A DNA stretch of 64,000 nt from Doryteuthis pealeii (GCA_023376005.1 CM042160.1:82949772-83013771), one strand, 5' to 3'. Counted from the first letter of the stretch, positions 19,807-30,273 are shown. Numbers and translations are program-made. Notes: generated from the letters alone by a model not told the origin.

Positions 19807-19930
19807 TTTCTTTTAGGCAAATAGGGGTTAACCCCATATGATTGAATGACATTTTGACAGATTCAATAGCTTAATCCTTACAAAATATGTGTCTGCTCGT
19901 GTGCATACGTGTATGTATGAATGCATGCAC

Positions 19931-19962
<32 letters not shown>

Positions 19963-19990
19963 TTTTCTTTTAGGCAAATTGGGGTTAACC
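19010..19990. repeat. Compound minisatellite: GT runs plus a fixed motif
   Basis: Eight units, each with a conserved GGTT(C/A)AATAGTTTAAT plus ATGAAGTGTGGGGG-like block followed by variable GT/GTAT runs. Blocks start near 19,017, 19,127, 19,229, 19,323, 19,479, 19,588, 19,720 and 19,857. The last two are followed by a TTTTCTTTTAGGCAAAT box. The A2 array is at 45,670-46,660. The long His/Thr and Cys/Val frames are artefacts. Confidence 0.9.
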
Positions 19991-20290
19991 CCGTAACAAT
20001 ATAAACACGATTAGGGCCACGTCTTTAAGTGCAATGTAATGTGAGTTTATGTCATGAGTAAATGATCCGGGCGATCCGTTGTTTTCTTTGTTACTGATTC
20101 ATTTATGTGGATCTAGTTTTATGATTTAAAGGTTTGTAATGTACAGCTCAAAAGTCAGTCCATCATCCAACGAAGAAGAAGGTGTGGGGATTAATAAAAA
20201 TAAAATTAAATCAAATAAAAATAAATAAAACAAAAGTAAAACAAAATTAAATATATATATATATTTACTAACCCCTCCGCACGAGCAGGA
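19990..20290. other. Unclassified, no gene
   Basis: Shared with 46,665-46,960. Ends in a (TA)n. Nothing recognised. Confidence 0.6.
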
Positions 20291-20510
20291 TGTGACACAA
20301 GGTCAATTTCTTAAGCGGAGTTTATCAGGTTTGAATTCAGTGTTTTCTTTCTCCTAGATCAGTTGCCTGTCTATAGTTAAAGAGCCCAGTCTGCCGTACT
20401 AATTTACCCATAGCTGGAGGGAGAGTAGGATACATACCTTTTCCAAGGGTATTAGCGTTAAGTGAAATGCAATTACCATGTCCAGGATTTGAACAACAAA
20501 ATTAAATATA
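20290..20510 (-). mobile_element. tRNA-derived SINE, reverse copy
   Basis: Minus-strand match to the SINE at 56.73 kb. It has a B-box-like TTCAAATCCTGG (about 20,480-20,492), the CCCTTGGAAAAGGTATG block, CTCCCTCCAGCTATGGG and CAGACTGGGCTCTTTAAC. The A2 copy is about 46,960-47,175. Confidence 0.65.
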
Positions 20511-21500
20511 GAAAAATAAAATGACACAAAAAGTGACAATCTCCCAGAATGCTTCAGACCGGAAGAATCTTCTGGGCATGTGTAGAAAAAAACCCAAATT
20601 CTTGGCGCCAAAAAAGGACTCTCATGCCTTTTTATCCCAAGACTTTGAAGAAAAAATACCTACATATGATGTTAAACTGTATCTAGTGGACCTCTGGGGA
20701 GTGTGTAGTATTCCTTTATTGCCATTACTCCCAGGTCCACTCTGATCCGATGGCTCACATTTATGAGTTAAATAGATTGCTCGGGAAATAATTCCTCTCA
20801 AAGAAGTAGTGTGAATTAAGGAATAAAAGTCTTACCCTAAAGTTATCCTTATCTTTGTTCCTTTCACTTCTTTCCCTCAATTCTCTTTCAGCTTACCAGA
20901 CCACAAGAAGGAAGAACCAATTATATTCCGCCCTGTCGGCTGGGGTGTTAGAATGCACTGACTGCACCTCTGCGGAGGGGTAAGATTCCCCCAATGGGGC
21001 AACCTGTTGGCCGTGGGTGGCAACCTGTGATGCTTAAGAATAGAGCCCAGGTGGATGAGCAGTTCATGACATGCAATATTCCACTTTGGCCCTATCTTGG
21101 GCTAGACGGGCGGTCGGAGAGGCCCCTCCGATCAATCGGCTGGTCATGTCAAGCCCTAGCACCTATATGATTTTCTCAACCCTATTGCCCTTATGGCAAG
21201 CCTCAACCCCTTTTTATCATATGGGTGCTAGAAGGCGGTGGCTGCGGGTCTACATGTCCTGGGAATGACGTTAAGCACTATCTGATGGTGAGGTTCCAGT
21301 TCTAGAGGTTTGGGGAATATGGAGCACCCCTTCATCACCATTGCTCCCTGGTCCACTCTGACCCGGAGTGGTAGTACCTGTTAGTGTCCCATCTATGGGT
21401 TAAATAGAAAAATGGTATTATCCATTAAGAATTGATTTATTTCAAAACTTTATCGGCATTAAATGACCCACTGAGGTTGATATGCCGTAAAACCAAACAA
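20511..21500 (-). repeat. Dispersed repeat D, two reverse copies
   Basis: 20,660-20,770 is a short D copy. 20,930-21,500 is a longer one ending in the ATTAAATGACCC...ATATGCCGTAAAAC tail block. In A2 (47,350-48,056) the tail block is replaced at about 48,060 by a ribozyme foldback. The apparent frames are translated repeat. Confidence 0.65.
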
Positions 21501-21800
21501 ACCAAACTAATTATATTGGGAGTTTAGACACGACTCCAAGTGATCTTCAACCACATAGAACCAACTACAAACCAAACCATTACAAAGGCATTACTATTAT
21601 AAATTTCATGAGTATTATGATTCATCTTCTTAATTCTATTTACTTCCTATCACAACCATTATCTATATATTAATACTTATGTTCCTTAATTGTTCAACCG
21701 TTATCATTTTGCAACACCCTTTGGTTAAAAATGAAAATATGATTATCTGGTGCTGCTTATCCACCAAATTCTTTTTTCTTATGAGTATCATCACCTTAGC
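21501..21800. other. AT-rich filler
   Basis: No recognisable feature. Confidence 0.6.
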
Positions 21801-22008
21801 TAAATTGCTGTCTCGATTAATTCAGTGGATTTAACTCTGAAGATCCCTATGGTGAAACTCGAGTAGGTTATCTCTTGCACCCATTATTTTAATAAATTTG
21901 CTCTACTTAGTATTGAGCACTTTGTATTTGTTATATCGCTGACTTACCCCTCTGAATTCTACACTTACCTAACCATCGTGACCAAATTCACCGGTAAGTC
22001 AACTTTTC

Positions 22009-22040
<32 letters not shown>
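21801..22040 (+). mobile_element. F3 foldback, right arm only
   Basis: Right arm of the element seen complete at 51,940-52,260 and partly at 52,845-53,140, followed by a (TA)n. It includes the hammerhead at 21,832-21,870. The left arm is missing. Confidence 0.7.
21832..21870 (+). ncRNA. Hammerhead motif (F3), A1
   Basis: Stem I TAACT with GGTTA (G-U at the first pair), core CTGAAGA, GAAA, stem III ACT-CG-AGT, then TA and cleavage. Stem II (TCC-CTAT-GGT) pairs only two C-G after a T-T mismatch next to the core, so cleavage may be slow. Confidence 0.55.
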
Positions 22041-22042
<2 letters not shown>

Positions 22043-22735
22043 ATGTGTATTGTTGGCACTATCACACTTGAAGAGATAGTAATAAGCCAATGTACAGTAT
22101 TATTAGGAGAGTGCTCAATATCTGTGATAGAGCGTTAACAAAGGAATAAACAGATAAATAATAAATATATATATTTAGTATATAGAGTCATCCACAGACA
22201 TGTGTTTCGACTTATCAAGTCTCTTCAGTGTGGCTAGACATTTGTAAGCTACCTACAGCCGGAATTGTAAGCTACCTACAGTGTGGCTAGACATTGTAAG
22301 CTACCTACAGTCCGACACCTTAACCATTAGGCTGTCAATACCAACAGAATGCGAAGGGGATTTTAACTGTTTTAATACACACATCGCTTTGTATGTAAAG
22401 GCCGTCATAGAGTGCTCCATCCCTTATACAGGAGAGTGTTGCGTTTATATTCATTTGTATGGAAACAGGTCCGCTACCATTGGTTTCATGCTATCCAAAC
22501 TTAATTGTTTAACTTAATTGAAAAATCATTAGGTAGCAAAAGTTTTTTGAAAATGATAAAAATAGTCAAATCTATTTGTGCGTTTGTTTAACTGTATCCG
22601 CGAGTCACCTGTTTGTTTAGGTGTTTACGCGTGTTATGTATAAAGTCAGATGCACCTGTTCTGTTCATATGTGTGCATATGCTGGCATGCATGCACACAT
22701 AAATGCATGTAAGAAGTATGTGATATATATATATA
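22040..22735 (-). mobile_element. tRNA-like plus hammerhead element (F2), rearranged A1 copy
   Basis: Minus-strand element: a partial tRNA-like head (22,310-22,350), GTAGGTAGCTTACAA repeated in a local triplication (22,245-22,310), then the hammerhead at 22,192-22,233. Cleaner copies are at 49,670-50,340 and 53,520-54,195. Confidence 0.65.
22192..22233 (-). ncRNA. Hammerhead ribozyme, intact (F2)
   Basis: Minus: stem I CCACA/TGTGG, core CTGAAGA (position 7 is free in hammerheads), stem II GACTT-GAT-AAGTC (5 perfect pairs), GAAA, short stem III (ACA/TGT around CA), GTC cleavage site. Complete consensus. Confidence 0.85.
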
Positions 22736-22779
22736 TACATACAGCAATACAGCATGCTGACAAGGATGTTTTAAACAAT

Positions 22780-22880
22780 ACTGCAACAAGCTGTGCTACT
22801 CATGTGCTGAGTTGGCGAGGGCTAGTATCAAACCCAGAATCTTGTGGTTCCATTCCATATGCTCTACCAGCCACCTAGAA
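22780..22880 (-). mobile_element. SINE S2 head, reverse
   Basis: On minus: A-box-like TGGCTGGTAGAGC and B-box-like GGGTTTGATAC about 35 bases downstream, then CAGCACATGAGTAGCACAGC, shared with the plus-strand SINE at 34,676. Copies at 50,395-50,485 and 54,245-54,335. Part of the unit is probably lost. Confidence 0.6.
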
Positions 22881-22884
22881 AAAA

Positions 22885-23335
22885 GGTAATCCTTAACTTG
22901 TTCCTCGTAAATTCCTACCATAAAATAAACTGAACCCTCATTTTATGTCTGTGTTTTTTGCAATAAATCTTTTATTTTTCTTGCACCCGTTATTTTACAA
23001 TACTAAAATATTTTCTTATTATTTTAATATCATTTCAATGTGTATATACTTTTGTGTATACTTTTGTATATACTTTTGTGTATACTTTTTACTTGTAAAT
23101 TCCTACCTAAAATTAGGCTGGCTCAGATAATCCCCAAGCCTAATTTTATGGTAGGAATTTACGAGTAAAAAGTTGAAGATTACCTTTTGTTGTTTATTTT
23201 AATATATTCAGTATTGTAAAATAACGGGTGCAAGAAAAATAAAACATTTATTGCAAAAACACGGACATAAAATGAGGGTTCGGTTTATTTTATGGTAGGA
23301 ATTTACAAGGAACAAGTTAAGGATTACCAGAAAAA
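22885..23335. mobile_element. Palindromic element P2
   Basis: GGTAATCCTTAAC at one end and GTTAAGGATTACC at the other. Arms of about 200 bp carry the (TGTATACTTT)-like repeats and GCAAGAAAAATAAAA, with an inner AATTCCTACCATAAAATTAG inverted pair near 23,100-23,165. No ORF and no hammerhead found. Copies at 50,493-50,945 and 54,345-54,797. Confidence 0.75.
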
Positions 23336-24060
23336 ACAACTTACTAATTCGGTTAAATCAAACTTAACGGACGTAAATTCCACCATCATATGTCACTCCG
23401 CCGAAAGAAAAAAAAAATAAAAAACATAGAATTAACCGAATTCAATGAAATTTTCAGTGTTGATATATTAATGAATAAAAGATATAATGCACCAGTTATT
23501 TCATTTGAAAACTTTTACATTTTTTTCAGGTCAGTTAACCTTGAATCACATATCTTTGAGAATCTGTGTTACGCCTCAAAGATACATAGTTCAAAGTTAA
23601 CTGACCTGAAAAAATGTAAAAGTTTTTTTAAATAAAATAACTGGTGCATTATATATTTTATTCATTAATATATCAACACTGAAAATTTAATTCCTTGATT
23701 TTTGGTATTATTTTCGTTTCTTTCGGCGAGGTGACACACAATGCTGGAATTTAGGTCCGTTAAGTTTGATTTAACCACTAATTCAACCAAGTTCATTATG
23801 AAAAGCAAAAAAAAAAAATGGTGGGAAAAAAAAGAAAGGGGGAAGGGGAGGGGGAGAAAAAGGGGGGGATCCTTTGATGAAAATAAAATGTCCTAAAATA
23901 AGATTGATTGAGGTACCCACTTTTCTGTGTCACTGGTCAGTCAATAAAAAGACGAGTGAAGGTTGTTTTAAAAAAAAAAAAAAAGAAAAAACCTGTTACG
24001 CAGGTTTGGTACCATTCTTCCCCTGGAATGTCGGCTGGTGTAGCATCACGTATATTTGAG
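23336..24060. mobile_element. Palindromic element P3 plus purine-rich tail
   Basis: Large inverted repeat: about 23,340-23,560 pairs with 23,570-23,800 around TCTTTGAGAATC. Followed by poly-A and GGGGGA-rich sequence (23,808-23,870). Copies at 50,950-51,530 and 54,800-55,380. The small frames here are hairpin translations. Confidence 0.75.
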
Positions 24061-24076
24061 GAAATGGAAAGAACGC

Positions 24077-24077
24077 N
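24077..24077. other. Single N (assembly mark)
   Basis: One undetermined base. Sequence left of it is the end of the P3 block; sequence right of it starts abruptly inside a foldback arm. The other N (51,760) lies at the equivalent end of the same block, which suggests both mark unresolved joins. Confidence 0.8.
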
Positions 24078-24360
24078 CCTTTAGCGACAATTTTTGGAGG
24101 ATATGTGCTTAATTGAAGTCATACCTAATTTTGAAAATTAATTAGTTAATAATTAATGAATTTAGGCGGCCATATATGTTCAAATGTAAGACTAAACAAA
24201 TGTAAGGCTAAACAACGATAACGACTTGCTGCATGACATTTTCTTGATTTGTTTAGCCTTATATTTGAACATATATGCCCGCCTAAATTCATTAATTATT
24301 AACTAATTAATTTTCAAAATTAGGTATGACTTCAATTAAGCACATGTCCTCCAAAAAAAA
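24078..24360. mobile_element. F7 foldback, complete
   Basis: Arm 24,085-24,195 pairs with 24,245-24,356 (GGAGGATATGTGCTTAATTG and its inverse), with a loop including GATAACGACTTGCTGC. The plus arm matches 820-935. The left end may be cut by the N. Confidence 0.75.
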
Positions 24361-24450
24361 AGATATATATATATATAGGTTTCGATTTCTGTCGGAGGGA
24401 AATCGTTAGTATATACCGCTGATGAGACTTAATATATATATATATATATA
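24361..24450 (+). mobile_element. Truncated tRNA-like/hammerhead fragment in TA
   Basis: GGTTTCGATTTC (B-box-like) is followed by CTGATGAGACTTAAT (core at 24,419-24,425) and then cut by (TA)n. It is a 5' piece of the family at 26.1 kb. Not a complete ribozyme. Confidence 0.55.
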
Positions 24451-24454
24451 TTAT

Positions 24455-24735
24455 ATAGACAATATGGGTGCTATATTTATAAAGTAAAAAGCACTCAATA
24501 TCATTGATAGAGCATTTACATTTAAGCTAAGGTTATGTGGACATGGGGTCAATAGCACCTGGCTACTGACAGTTTCTTGCCAATGGGATCTTGGTCTGAA
24601 GATCACATAGGCAAGAAGCTGTCAGTAACAAGGTACCATTGACTTCATGTCCACACTACCTTAGATTAAACACAGACAAACACAGACACACAGCCACAGA
24701 CACAGACACAGACACACACACACACATACATATAT
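24455..24735. mobile_element. F4 foldback, diverged, plus CA tract
   Basis: Arms of about 100 bp around TTGGTCTGAAGATC (24,590-24,605), related to 48,760-48,940 and 52,620-52,805. Both arms contain hammerhead-like pieces, but the core is changed. (CA)n-rich 24,668-24,730. Confidence 0.6.
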
Positions 24736-24739
24736 ATCG

Positions 24740-25120
24740 TGGAAAATGGATTCGAGTTTAATTCCTTGACAAAGCTGTTACACATTTCACATAGCGCTAA
24801 TACCCTTGGGAAAGGTATGAATCCATATGTTCTCCCTCCAGCTATGGGTTAAATAGTAGGGCAGACTGGGCCCTTCAGCCTTGGGTAGATAACCAGTCTA
24901 GGAGAGGGATAACTCTGAATTCAAAATTCCCTCCAGCTATGGGTTAAATAGTAGGGCAGACTGGGCCCTTCAGCCTTGGGTAGGTAACCAGTCTAGGAGT
25001 GGGATAACTCTGAATTCAAAATTCCCTCCAGCTATGGGTTAAATAGTAGGGCAGACTGGGCCCTTCAGCCTTGGGTAGGTAACCAGTCTAGGAGAGGGAT
25101 AACACTGAATTCAAAATTCC
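24740..25120 (+). mobile_element. SINE with its tail amplified three times
   Basis: SINE body (CCCTTGGGAAAGGTATGAATCC at 24,792-24,813), then three direct copies of a 95-bp tail unit (24,836-24,930, 24,931-25,025, 25,026-25,120) differing at only a few bases. Single-copy tails are at 56,813-56,905 and 61,258-61,340. Confidence 0.8.
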
Positions 25121-25291
25121 TGAGGTCGGTCGTTGATTGGGTTTTTGGCAACCCTTGATACACCAATTCTTTCCTATTGACTGTGCCAAAAAGTGTGGAA
25201 TGGTCCAACACAAGCCTTCACCACTATAAACAAATCACTGTGCTGGTTGTTCATTGTATGAGCACTCATATGTCGAAATCGACGGGAGAGA

Positions 25292-25334
<43 letters not shown>

Positions 25335-25763
25335 TTTCATTTGAAGAAAATCTTGATTGGGCACATCAGCATAAGTTGGAAAAATAGGAAGACCTTTGTG
25401 AACAATGCATCAGAAACAGATGTATTAAAGATGTATTTCCCATCTAAGTCGGATGCCGGGGATTTATTACCAACTCAACCTTGGCATTTTTGTCTAAACT
25501 TGGACTTTCTCCACCAGACAAGAGGAAATACTTAAAAAAGAATCAGGAGAAAGCTCTAACCGCATCAGCATGGATATAGCAGTCCTATATTGTGACATCA
25601 AACCAACAAAGTCTGGTGGTATCATGAGATACTGCTGGGGCGCTCTGGGTTAGTGGTAATGATGCTTCGCCCCCGAAACCATGTTTGAACCCAGAGTCAT
25701 CATCTGATGAAGGCTTTGTTGGTTGCAATGCTACTGGGTAAATAGCAGTCATTGTATGAAGAT

Positions 25764-25796
<33 letters not shown>

Positions 25797-25950
25797 CAAA
25801 TAACATTCTGATCACATATATAAAGGATAAAACCTGAAGCTGTTTAAATTTAGCTGGTTACATTAATTAGGGAATAGGATGTTGAAAAGATCTGAAACAC
25901 CAATGAACTAAAGACATCATTGATGATGCTCCCAACTGATGCATTTTACA

Positions 25951-25980
<30 letters not shown>
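25121..25980. other. Unclassified with tRNA-like scrap and TA tracts
   Basis: (TA)n at 25,293-25,331, 25,765-25,790 and 25,951-25,975. 25,643-25,696 has 7-bp complementary ends (CTCTGGG/CCCAGAG) around an A-box-like GGTTAGTGGTAATGATGC and is followed by CTGATGA (25,707), but it is too short for a tRNA and lacks a full hammerhead. 25,868-25,955 matches 966-1,060. No gene. Confidence 0.45.
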
Positions 25981-25981
<1 letters not shown>

Positions 25982-25989
25982 TATTATTT

Positions 25990-26260
25990 ATATTTTGCTT
26001 GAAGGCAATTACAATGCGTATATCATATAAAATTCGATAATTATAGAAAATAATCATGACAAGCGAACTCGGCAAACAATGTGCGATGCGTGGAACATCG
26101 TACAGCCTGTTTCAACTTTATTAAGTCTCATCAGCGATGTATACTTACGATTTCCCTTCGATAGAAATTCGAAACCGGGAGTCCAGCAGGCAGAGTCAGA
26201 GACTTTACTACTCGGCTACCGATCACACTACACAATCTATGCAAAATTAACCTGTCAATG
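25990..26260 (-). mobile_element. tRNA-like head plus hammerhead element
   Basis: Minus strand: A-box-like TAGCCGAGTAGTAAAG (about 26,205-26,220), B-box-like GGTTTCGAATTTC (about 26,164-26,176), then 25 bases on a complete hammerhead (26,140-26,095). Reads as a Pol III-transcribed, ribozyme-terminated small retroelement. Length and 3' end are not defined; it is bordered by (TA)n. Confidence 0.65.
26095..26140 (-). ncRNA. Hammerhead ribozyme, intact
   Basis: Minus: stem I ACATCG/CGATGT (6 perfect pairs), core CTGATGA, stem II GACTT-AATA-AAGTT with G-U at the first pair, GAAA, stem III ACA-GGC-TGT counting the A of GAAA and the U before the site, cleavage after the A of GTA. Every conserved core base is present. 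Confidence 0.85.
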
Positions 26261-26644
26261 ATAATGATATGCCTCTACCATATGAGGTTCACGGACATTG
26301 AGTGTATGACAAACCAGGCCTATGCCCCGGTGAAGGAATATAAGTCGGCTCGAAGAGTTAAAATGGCCCAGATAAGTAGTATATTTTTTATTTTTTTATT
26401 TTTTTAAGTAATGTTTTTAAAGAATAGAAATGCATATTAATTAACACATGTTTATTTCTTTTTACATATTGTTTTACTGCTAACAAACTTTGTCTTATTT
26501 TTATTTTGTTTAAATAAGCAATGTATTTCTGAAATATTATTTCATTCAAAACGGCGAGTCACGCAGGTGTCTTTGAAAAGCATTAATTTGAACTAACTTA
26601 CCGATTTTGCTTTTTGATAATCTAAAATGGTACATGTGAACTTA
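26261..26644. other. AT-rich filler
   Basis: No recognisable feature apart from T-rich runs at 26,385-26,408. Confidence 0.6.
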
Positions 26645-27655
26645 TACTAAGTTAAAACTTAGTCTTTTTTTTTTTTTTTTTTTTTTTTCGGTGTGGTGGA
26701 CCCGTAGATCTCATCAGATCATCCACCTGCGTTCCCCAAAGTCTCCCAGTCATCTTGCCTCGGCTTGTCACTGATACTTGACTTTGGGGAAGGAGAGCAT
26801 GCGGTGCGTGTCGCACAAGCGCGCAACATGTAAAACAAAAACATGTGCAGATATTTCTACAAGTCCCCGAGTGATGTAGGAATGGTGTGGTATGCAGGCC
26901 TGACGGGATGGAAGCATGCAGATGTGAATCTACATACATACGGCGTGATTCGTGGCGCACTTAACGTCACAGCTTTGCTGATTGAACAGCAACGTGCCTC
27001 GGCGAGGTTGTGGGTGAATGAGCAGCCCCGGTTAACACTGTTCACCCAGCCATTTGGGAAGTGTCTAGAAAAAGTGACCTAAACAAATGCCAGTTCACCT
27101 ATCAAGCTGGCCAGAAACCAACATTTCGACGGTTGTCCACATTAGCTGGGCGAAAACTAGAAAATACTACAACACAAAACAAGGCTAAGAATAGCCACCT
27201 GGAATGTCTGGACACCTCCCGATCTTGAGATTGGGAAAACCCAAACTACATACTTGCATCATGACAGGGAAGTATCTTGATAAGGGACAGACACCGATGC
27301 TCTTGCGGAAATCAGCTCCAGCTATAAGGTCCAATTGACAGGAGGTCTGGATACACATCCTCATGGAAAGACAGGCCGATGGTAGCTGTAAGAAGTTTGA
27401 GGTAAGGTGACTCAAGCCCTCCATTCTGAAGCGACACATGACGGACACCATGGAAACATTTCCTACATTGAAGTCTGACCTGTGTGGCAGCGCCTGTATG
27501 TCGAGGATTTCATATGTGTGATGGGGTACATAAAAAAAAAAAAAAAATAAAAACAAGCTGGATCCGTGGGCTATCTGCGTGCTCACAACTGCTCACATCT
27601 GGACTACTTGTAGAAATGGCCTTATTCTGTCAAGAAGCGGCAATCACCATATATA
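26645..27655. mobile_element. GC-richer retroelement-like block
   Basis: A (T)24 run at 26,666-26,689 looks like a poly-A tail on the minus strand. The following 850 bases are less AT-rich than their surroundings. A plus frame near 27,192-27,215 gives IATWNVWT, like the ATWNVRT start of LINE endonucleases, but it breaks at once. An A-rich run lies at 27,532-27,547. Possibly two degraded retroelements. Absent from 1-2,035. No intact gene. Confidence 0.4.
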
Positions 27656-27703
27656 TATATATATATATGGTAAAGAAAAAGGCTTAAAAATTGGCCATTT
27701 TGT

Positions 27704-27762
27704 GGTTATAGATCTATTTCTGCTCACAGGTATCAATGTATACCTATGAGTTTCATCAGACC
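27704..27762 (-). ncRNA. Hammerhead-like motif (F8), A2 copy
   Basis: Same architecture as 2,079-2,137: core CTGATGA (27,759-27,753), GAAA (27,720-27,717), long stem II, stem III ATA/TAT around GATC, 3-bp stem I GGT/ACC. Paired bases are kept between the paralogs. Confidence 0.55.
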
Positions 27763-27799
27763 GCTAACTTTATTGAAAATGGTAAACAGATAATTCATG

Positions 27800-28181
27800 A
27801 GGTTTTATATAAACTTTTTCTGGGAATTCCTGAAAAGGAATCTGGTTTTAGTTTGTCTCATTATCTTAGGTGGTAGTGGAGTTTGTGATGATGTTGACTC
27901 ACTCAATAAATTCTTACTAAGAGGGATCGGTCGTTGGAAGAAAGGGCCAACTTAGAATCATCCTATTACCAACTTACCTGGCAACCCATCTACAGATATA
28001 TATATATTTTCATTTTGAATTCAAATTATTTTCAGCTCCTCTCTCGATGAGTTCGGAGTAAAAACAAGCTCTGAAAATGATTTTTATAAATCGAAATATT
28101 GTTCAATATTAGCTATGAATATGATATAAAATATTTTCATTTTAACAGCATATTGTGTGTTTTCATATCCTTTTATCTATA

Positions 28182-28222
<41 letters not shown>

Positions 28223-28548
28223 TTACAAATTTTACTTCTAGGTCCAATCTGACTGTAATAGTATCTGCTAGGGTCCTATCTATGGGTTAAATAGATCAAA
28301 ATATGAATATTAAACAGGTATTTTTTAAAAAACTCATCAAGAATAAATAAAACAAAATATCTTCGGTATAAAATAACCCAACAAGGTTTGACATGCCATA
28401 AAATCCAACAAACTAACCGGCCAACCAACCAACTTATGAATCTATGCAAAAAAATGGACAACGGAAAAGAAATTTCAAATCTCAACATCTATCTTTTCCA
28501 AAGAGAAAAAAGATGTCTAATCTTTGGGACCATTCCCTAAACTGATGC

Positions 28549-28598
<50 letters not shown>

Positions 28599-29300
28599 GT
28601 GTGCGTGTGTGTGTGTGTATGTGTGTGTGTGCGTGTGCGCGCGTATGTATATGTGTGTGTGTGCATGGATGTGTCTATATGTCTGTCTATACAAGAGTGT
28701 ATATATATGAGTGTGCATCTATATATGTTTGTCTATACATGTATGTATACATATATACATGTGTGTGTGTGTGTGTTTGCATGTGCATGTGTGTGTCTGT
28801 GTGTCTGTGTGTCTAGTTGTATGTGTCTATATATGTTTGTCAACATATGTATCTGTGTTTATATAGGTATGTGTGTGTGTGTATGTGTGCATATATATGT
28901 GTATGTATGTGTGTGTCTATATATATGCATGTGTGTGTGTCTATATATGTATGTATGAATGTGTGTGTTTGTGTCTATGTATGTATGTATGTATGTATGT
29001 GTGTGTGTGTTCATGTTTGTTATGAAAAAAACCTATGTTTGAATTATTGAACAAAATGCACCAATTTTTCAGTGAGTCACAAAGAGGACAATAGAATTCA
29101 CATAGAATTTTGGCACAAAAATTGACCACAGAATTGAACGACTCATCAACACTTTGACATAAAAACCATCTTCACATTTCCAAATCAATTCTTTTTGAAA
29201 CACAATACAAGAAAGTGCAGAAAACTATTTGGTGTCTTCTTTATTTTTTAATTCTCTAAAATTTTGAGATAAGGCTTGATAATTTGTATTATTTGTATTA
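27800..29300. repeat. A2 counterpart of 2.2-3.9 kb
   Basis: AT-rich repeats to 28,555, the GT/TATG tract 28,555-29,030, then unclassified sequence. The LINE-X tail at the A1 position is missing. No gene. Confidence 0.75.
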
Positions 29301-29463
29301 TTTGGACTATTGTCCTCATCTTTATTGTTATCTGTACAACGTTTTGGTCAATGCGCCCTCTGGCCTTCTTCAGGTATTTCTTGTTGGACTCGGGAGCCAT
29401 CTCAGAATCAGGAACCTTCTTTTCGAACTCAGAAACCTTTTTGTTGTAATTGGGAGTCATCAC
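29248..29463 (-). pseudogene. A2 version of the heptad-like short ORF
   Basis: From MTPNYNKKVSEFEKKV through KKYLKKARGRIDQNVV it corresponds to the 45-codon frame at 3,958-4,095. One repeat is missing and the TGA is now CAA, so the frame runs through the AATAAA tail. This argues against function. Confidence 0.4.
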
Positions 29464-29669
29464 GGAACTTTGAACCCAACTCTTTATTCAATCCATTGGG
29501 GTATCCTGTTCTCATTCTGTTTTACCTAGACTATCTACTATGTTCTTTTTTTATTTATTTTAATGCAAATCCTTGTTGAGATGACAACCAATATTATTTC
29601 ATTTAAGTTTGCTTTCATTTTTCCTCTCATTCTGATATATATATGTACATAAATATATATATATACGAT

Positions 29670-30273
29670 TGTCCTAATCTAATTGTTCAAATCTCCCAAA
29701 ATTCAAAATCTCCCAATATGTTATATAGCGGCTTCTTCAAACTCATGCTGCTAAATCGTGTATCTGTATATGTAGCAGGTATCGTCACTAACCCTAGACG
29801 ATATATGTAGTAGTCAGCTACTACCGACTACTGGACTTCAATAAACAACAGATACGTATGTACAAAGAGAGGACCCTTCTTTATTTTCTTCGGTGTGTGG
29901 GTGATGAATGCGCAGAGTTTACAATGAGTGCCCAAGGGTTGACAATGACTGGCGCTGGTGAGGTGGAAGGGGTGGACGAACCTCACTGCCCTCTGGTAGC
30001 GATCGACCGTGTCGACGTCCGCTGTCTCCTGTCTGACTCTCTGACTCTCTAGCTGACCGTGGTCTGACTTCTGTCGGCTCGACCCTCTGGCTTTTGTATT
30101 GACAACACGCCTACGCATCTTTATCTTTTGATCTGATAACGGACATATGTTTTATCTTCTCCCTGCTTCCTTGACCGGAAAGCCTCACTTTCGTTTTCCC
30201 CTTTTTTTAATATATATATTTTTATCTTTTTCTTTGTCTTTTTGCCGGAAGCTTTGTTTTCCGGCCGAGGACA
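29670..30273. mobile_element. LTR-like insertion, A2 only
   Basis: Begins TGTCCT and ends AGGACA, a 6-bp inverted terminus of the TG..CA type, 604 bp. It has AATAAAC at 29,840 and an (AT)-rich TATA-like stretch near 30,210. It sits where A1 reads GATTGTCCTACAACAAC without it. I could not identify a clean TSD, so solo LTR is a guess. No ORF. Confidence 0.4.

Larger units (their letters stand above)
2035..24060. repeat. Segmental duplication, copy A1
   Basis: Sequence from the TA tract at about 2,035 to about 24,060 recurs in the same order and orientation from about 27,655 onward. Shared landmarks include the solo LTR (5,700 / 31,003), the 118-bp-LTR element (14,923 / 41,583), the TIR transposon (15,943 / 42,601) and the GT minisatellite (19.0 / 45.7 kb). 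The offset varies from about 25.1 to 27.1 kb because of private insertions and deletions. In clean stretches I count roughly 3-4 mismatches per 100 bases by eye. Related blocks at 783-935 and 966-1,060 also recur near 24.1 and 25.9 kb, so the unit may begin further left. Confidence 0.9.

Noticed and set aside
25643..25715. tRNA gene or third tRNA-like plus hammerhead unit
   Set aside because: Only about 54 nt between the pairing ends, no proper T arm; the CTGATGA that follows lacks GAAA and paired stems.
27185..27586. 133-codon minus frame as a gene
   Set aside because: Starts in an A-rich run, has no motif, and the opposite strand shows hints of a LINE endonuclease start.
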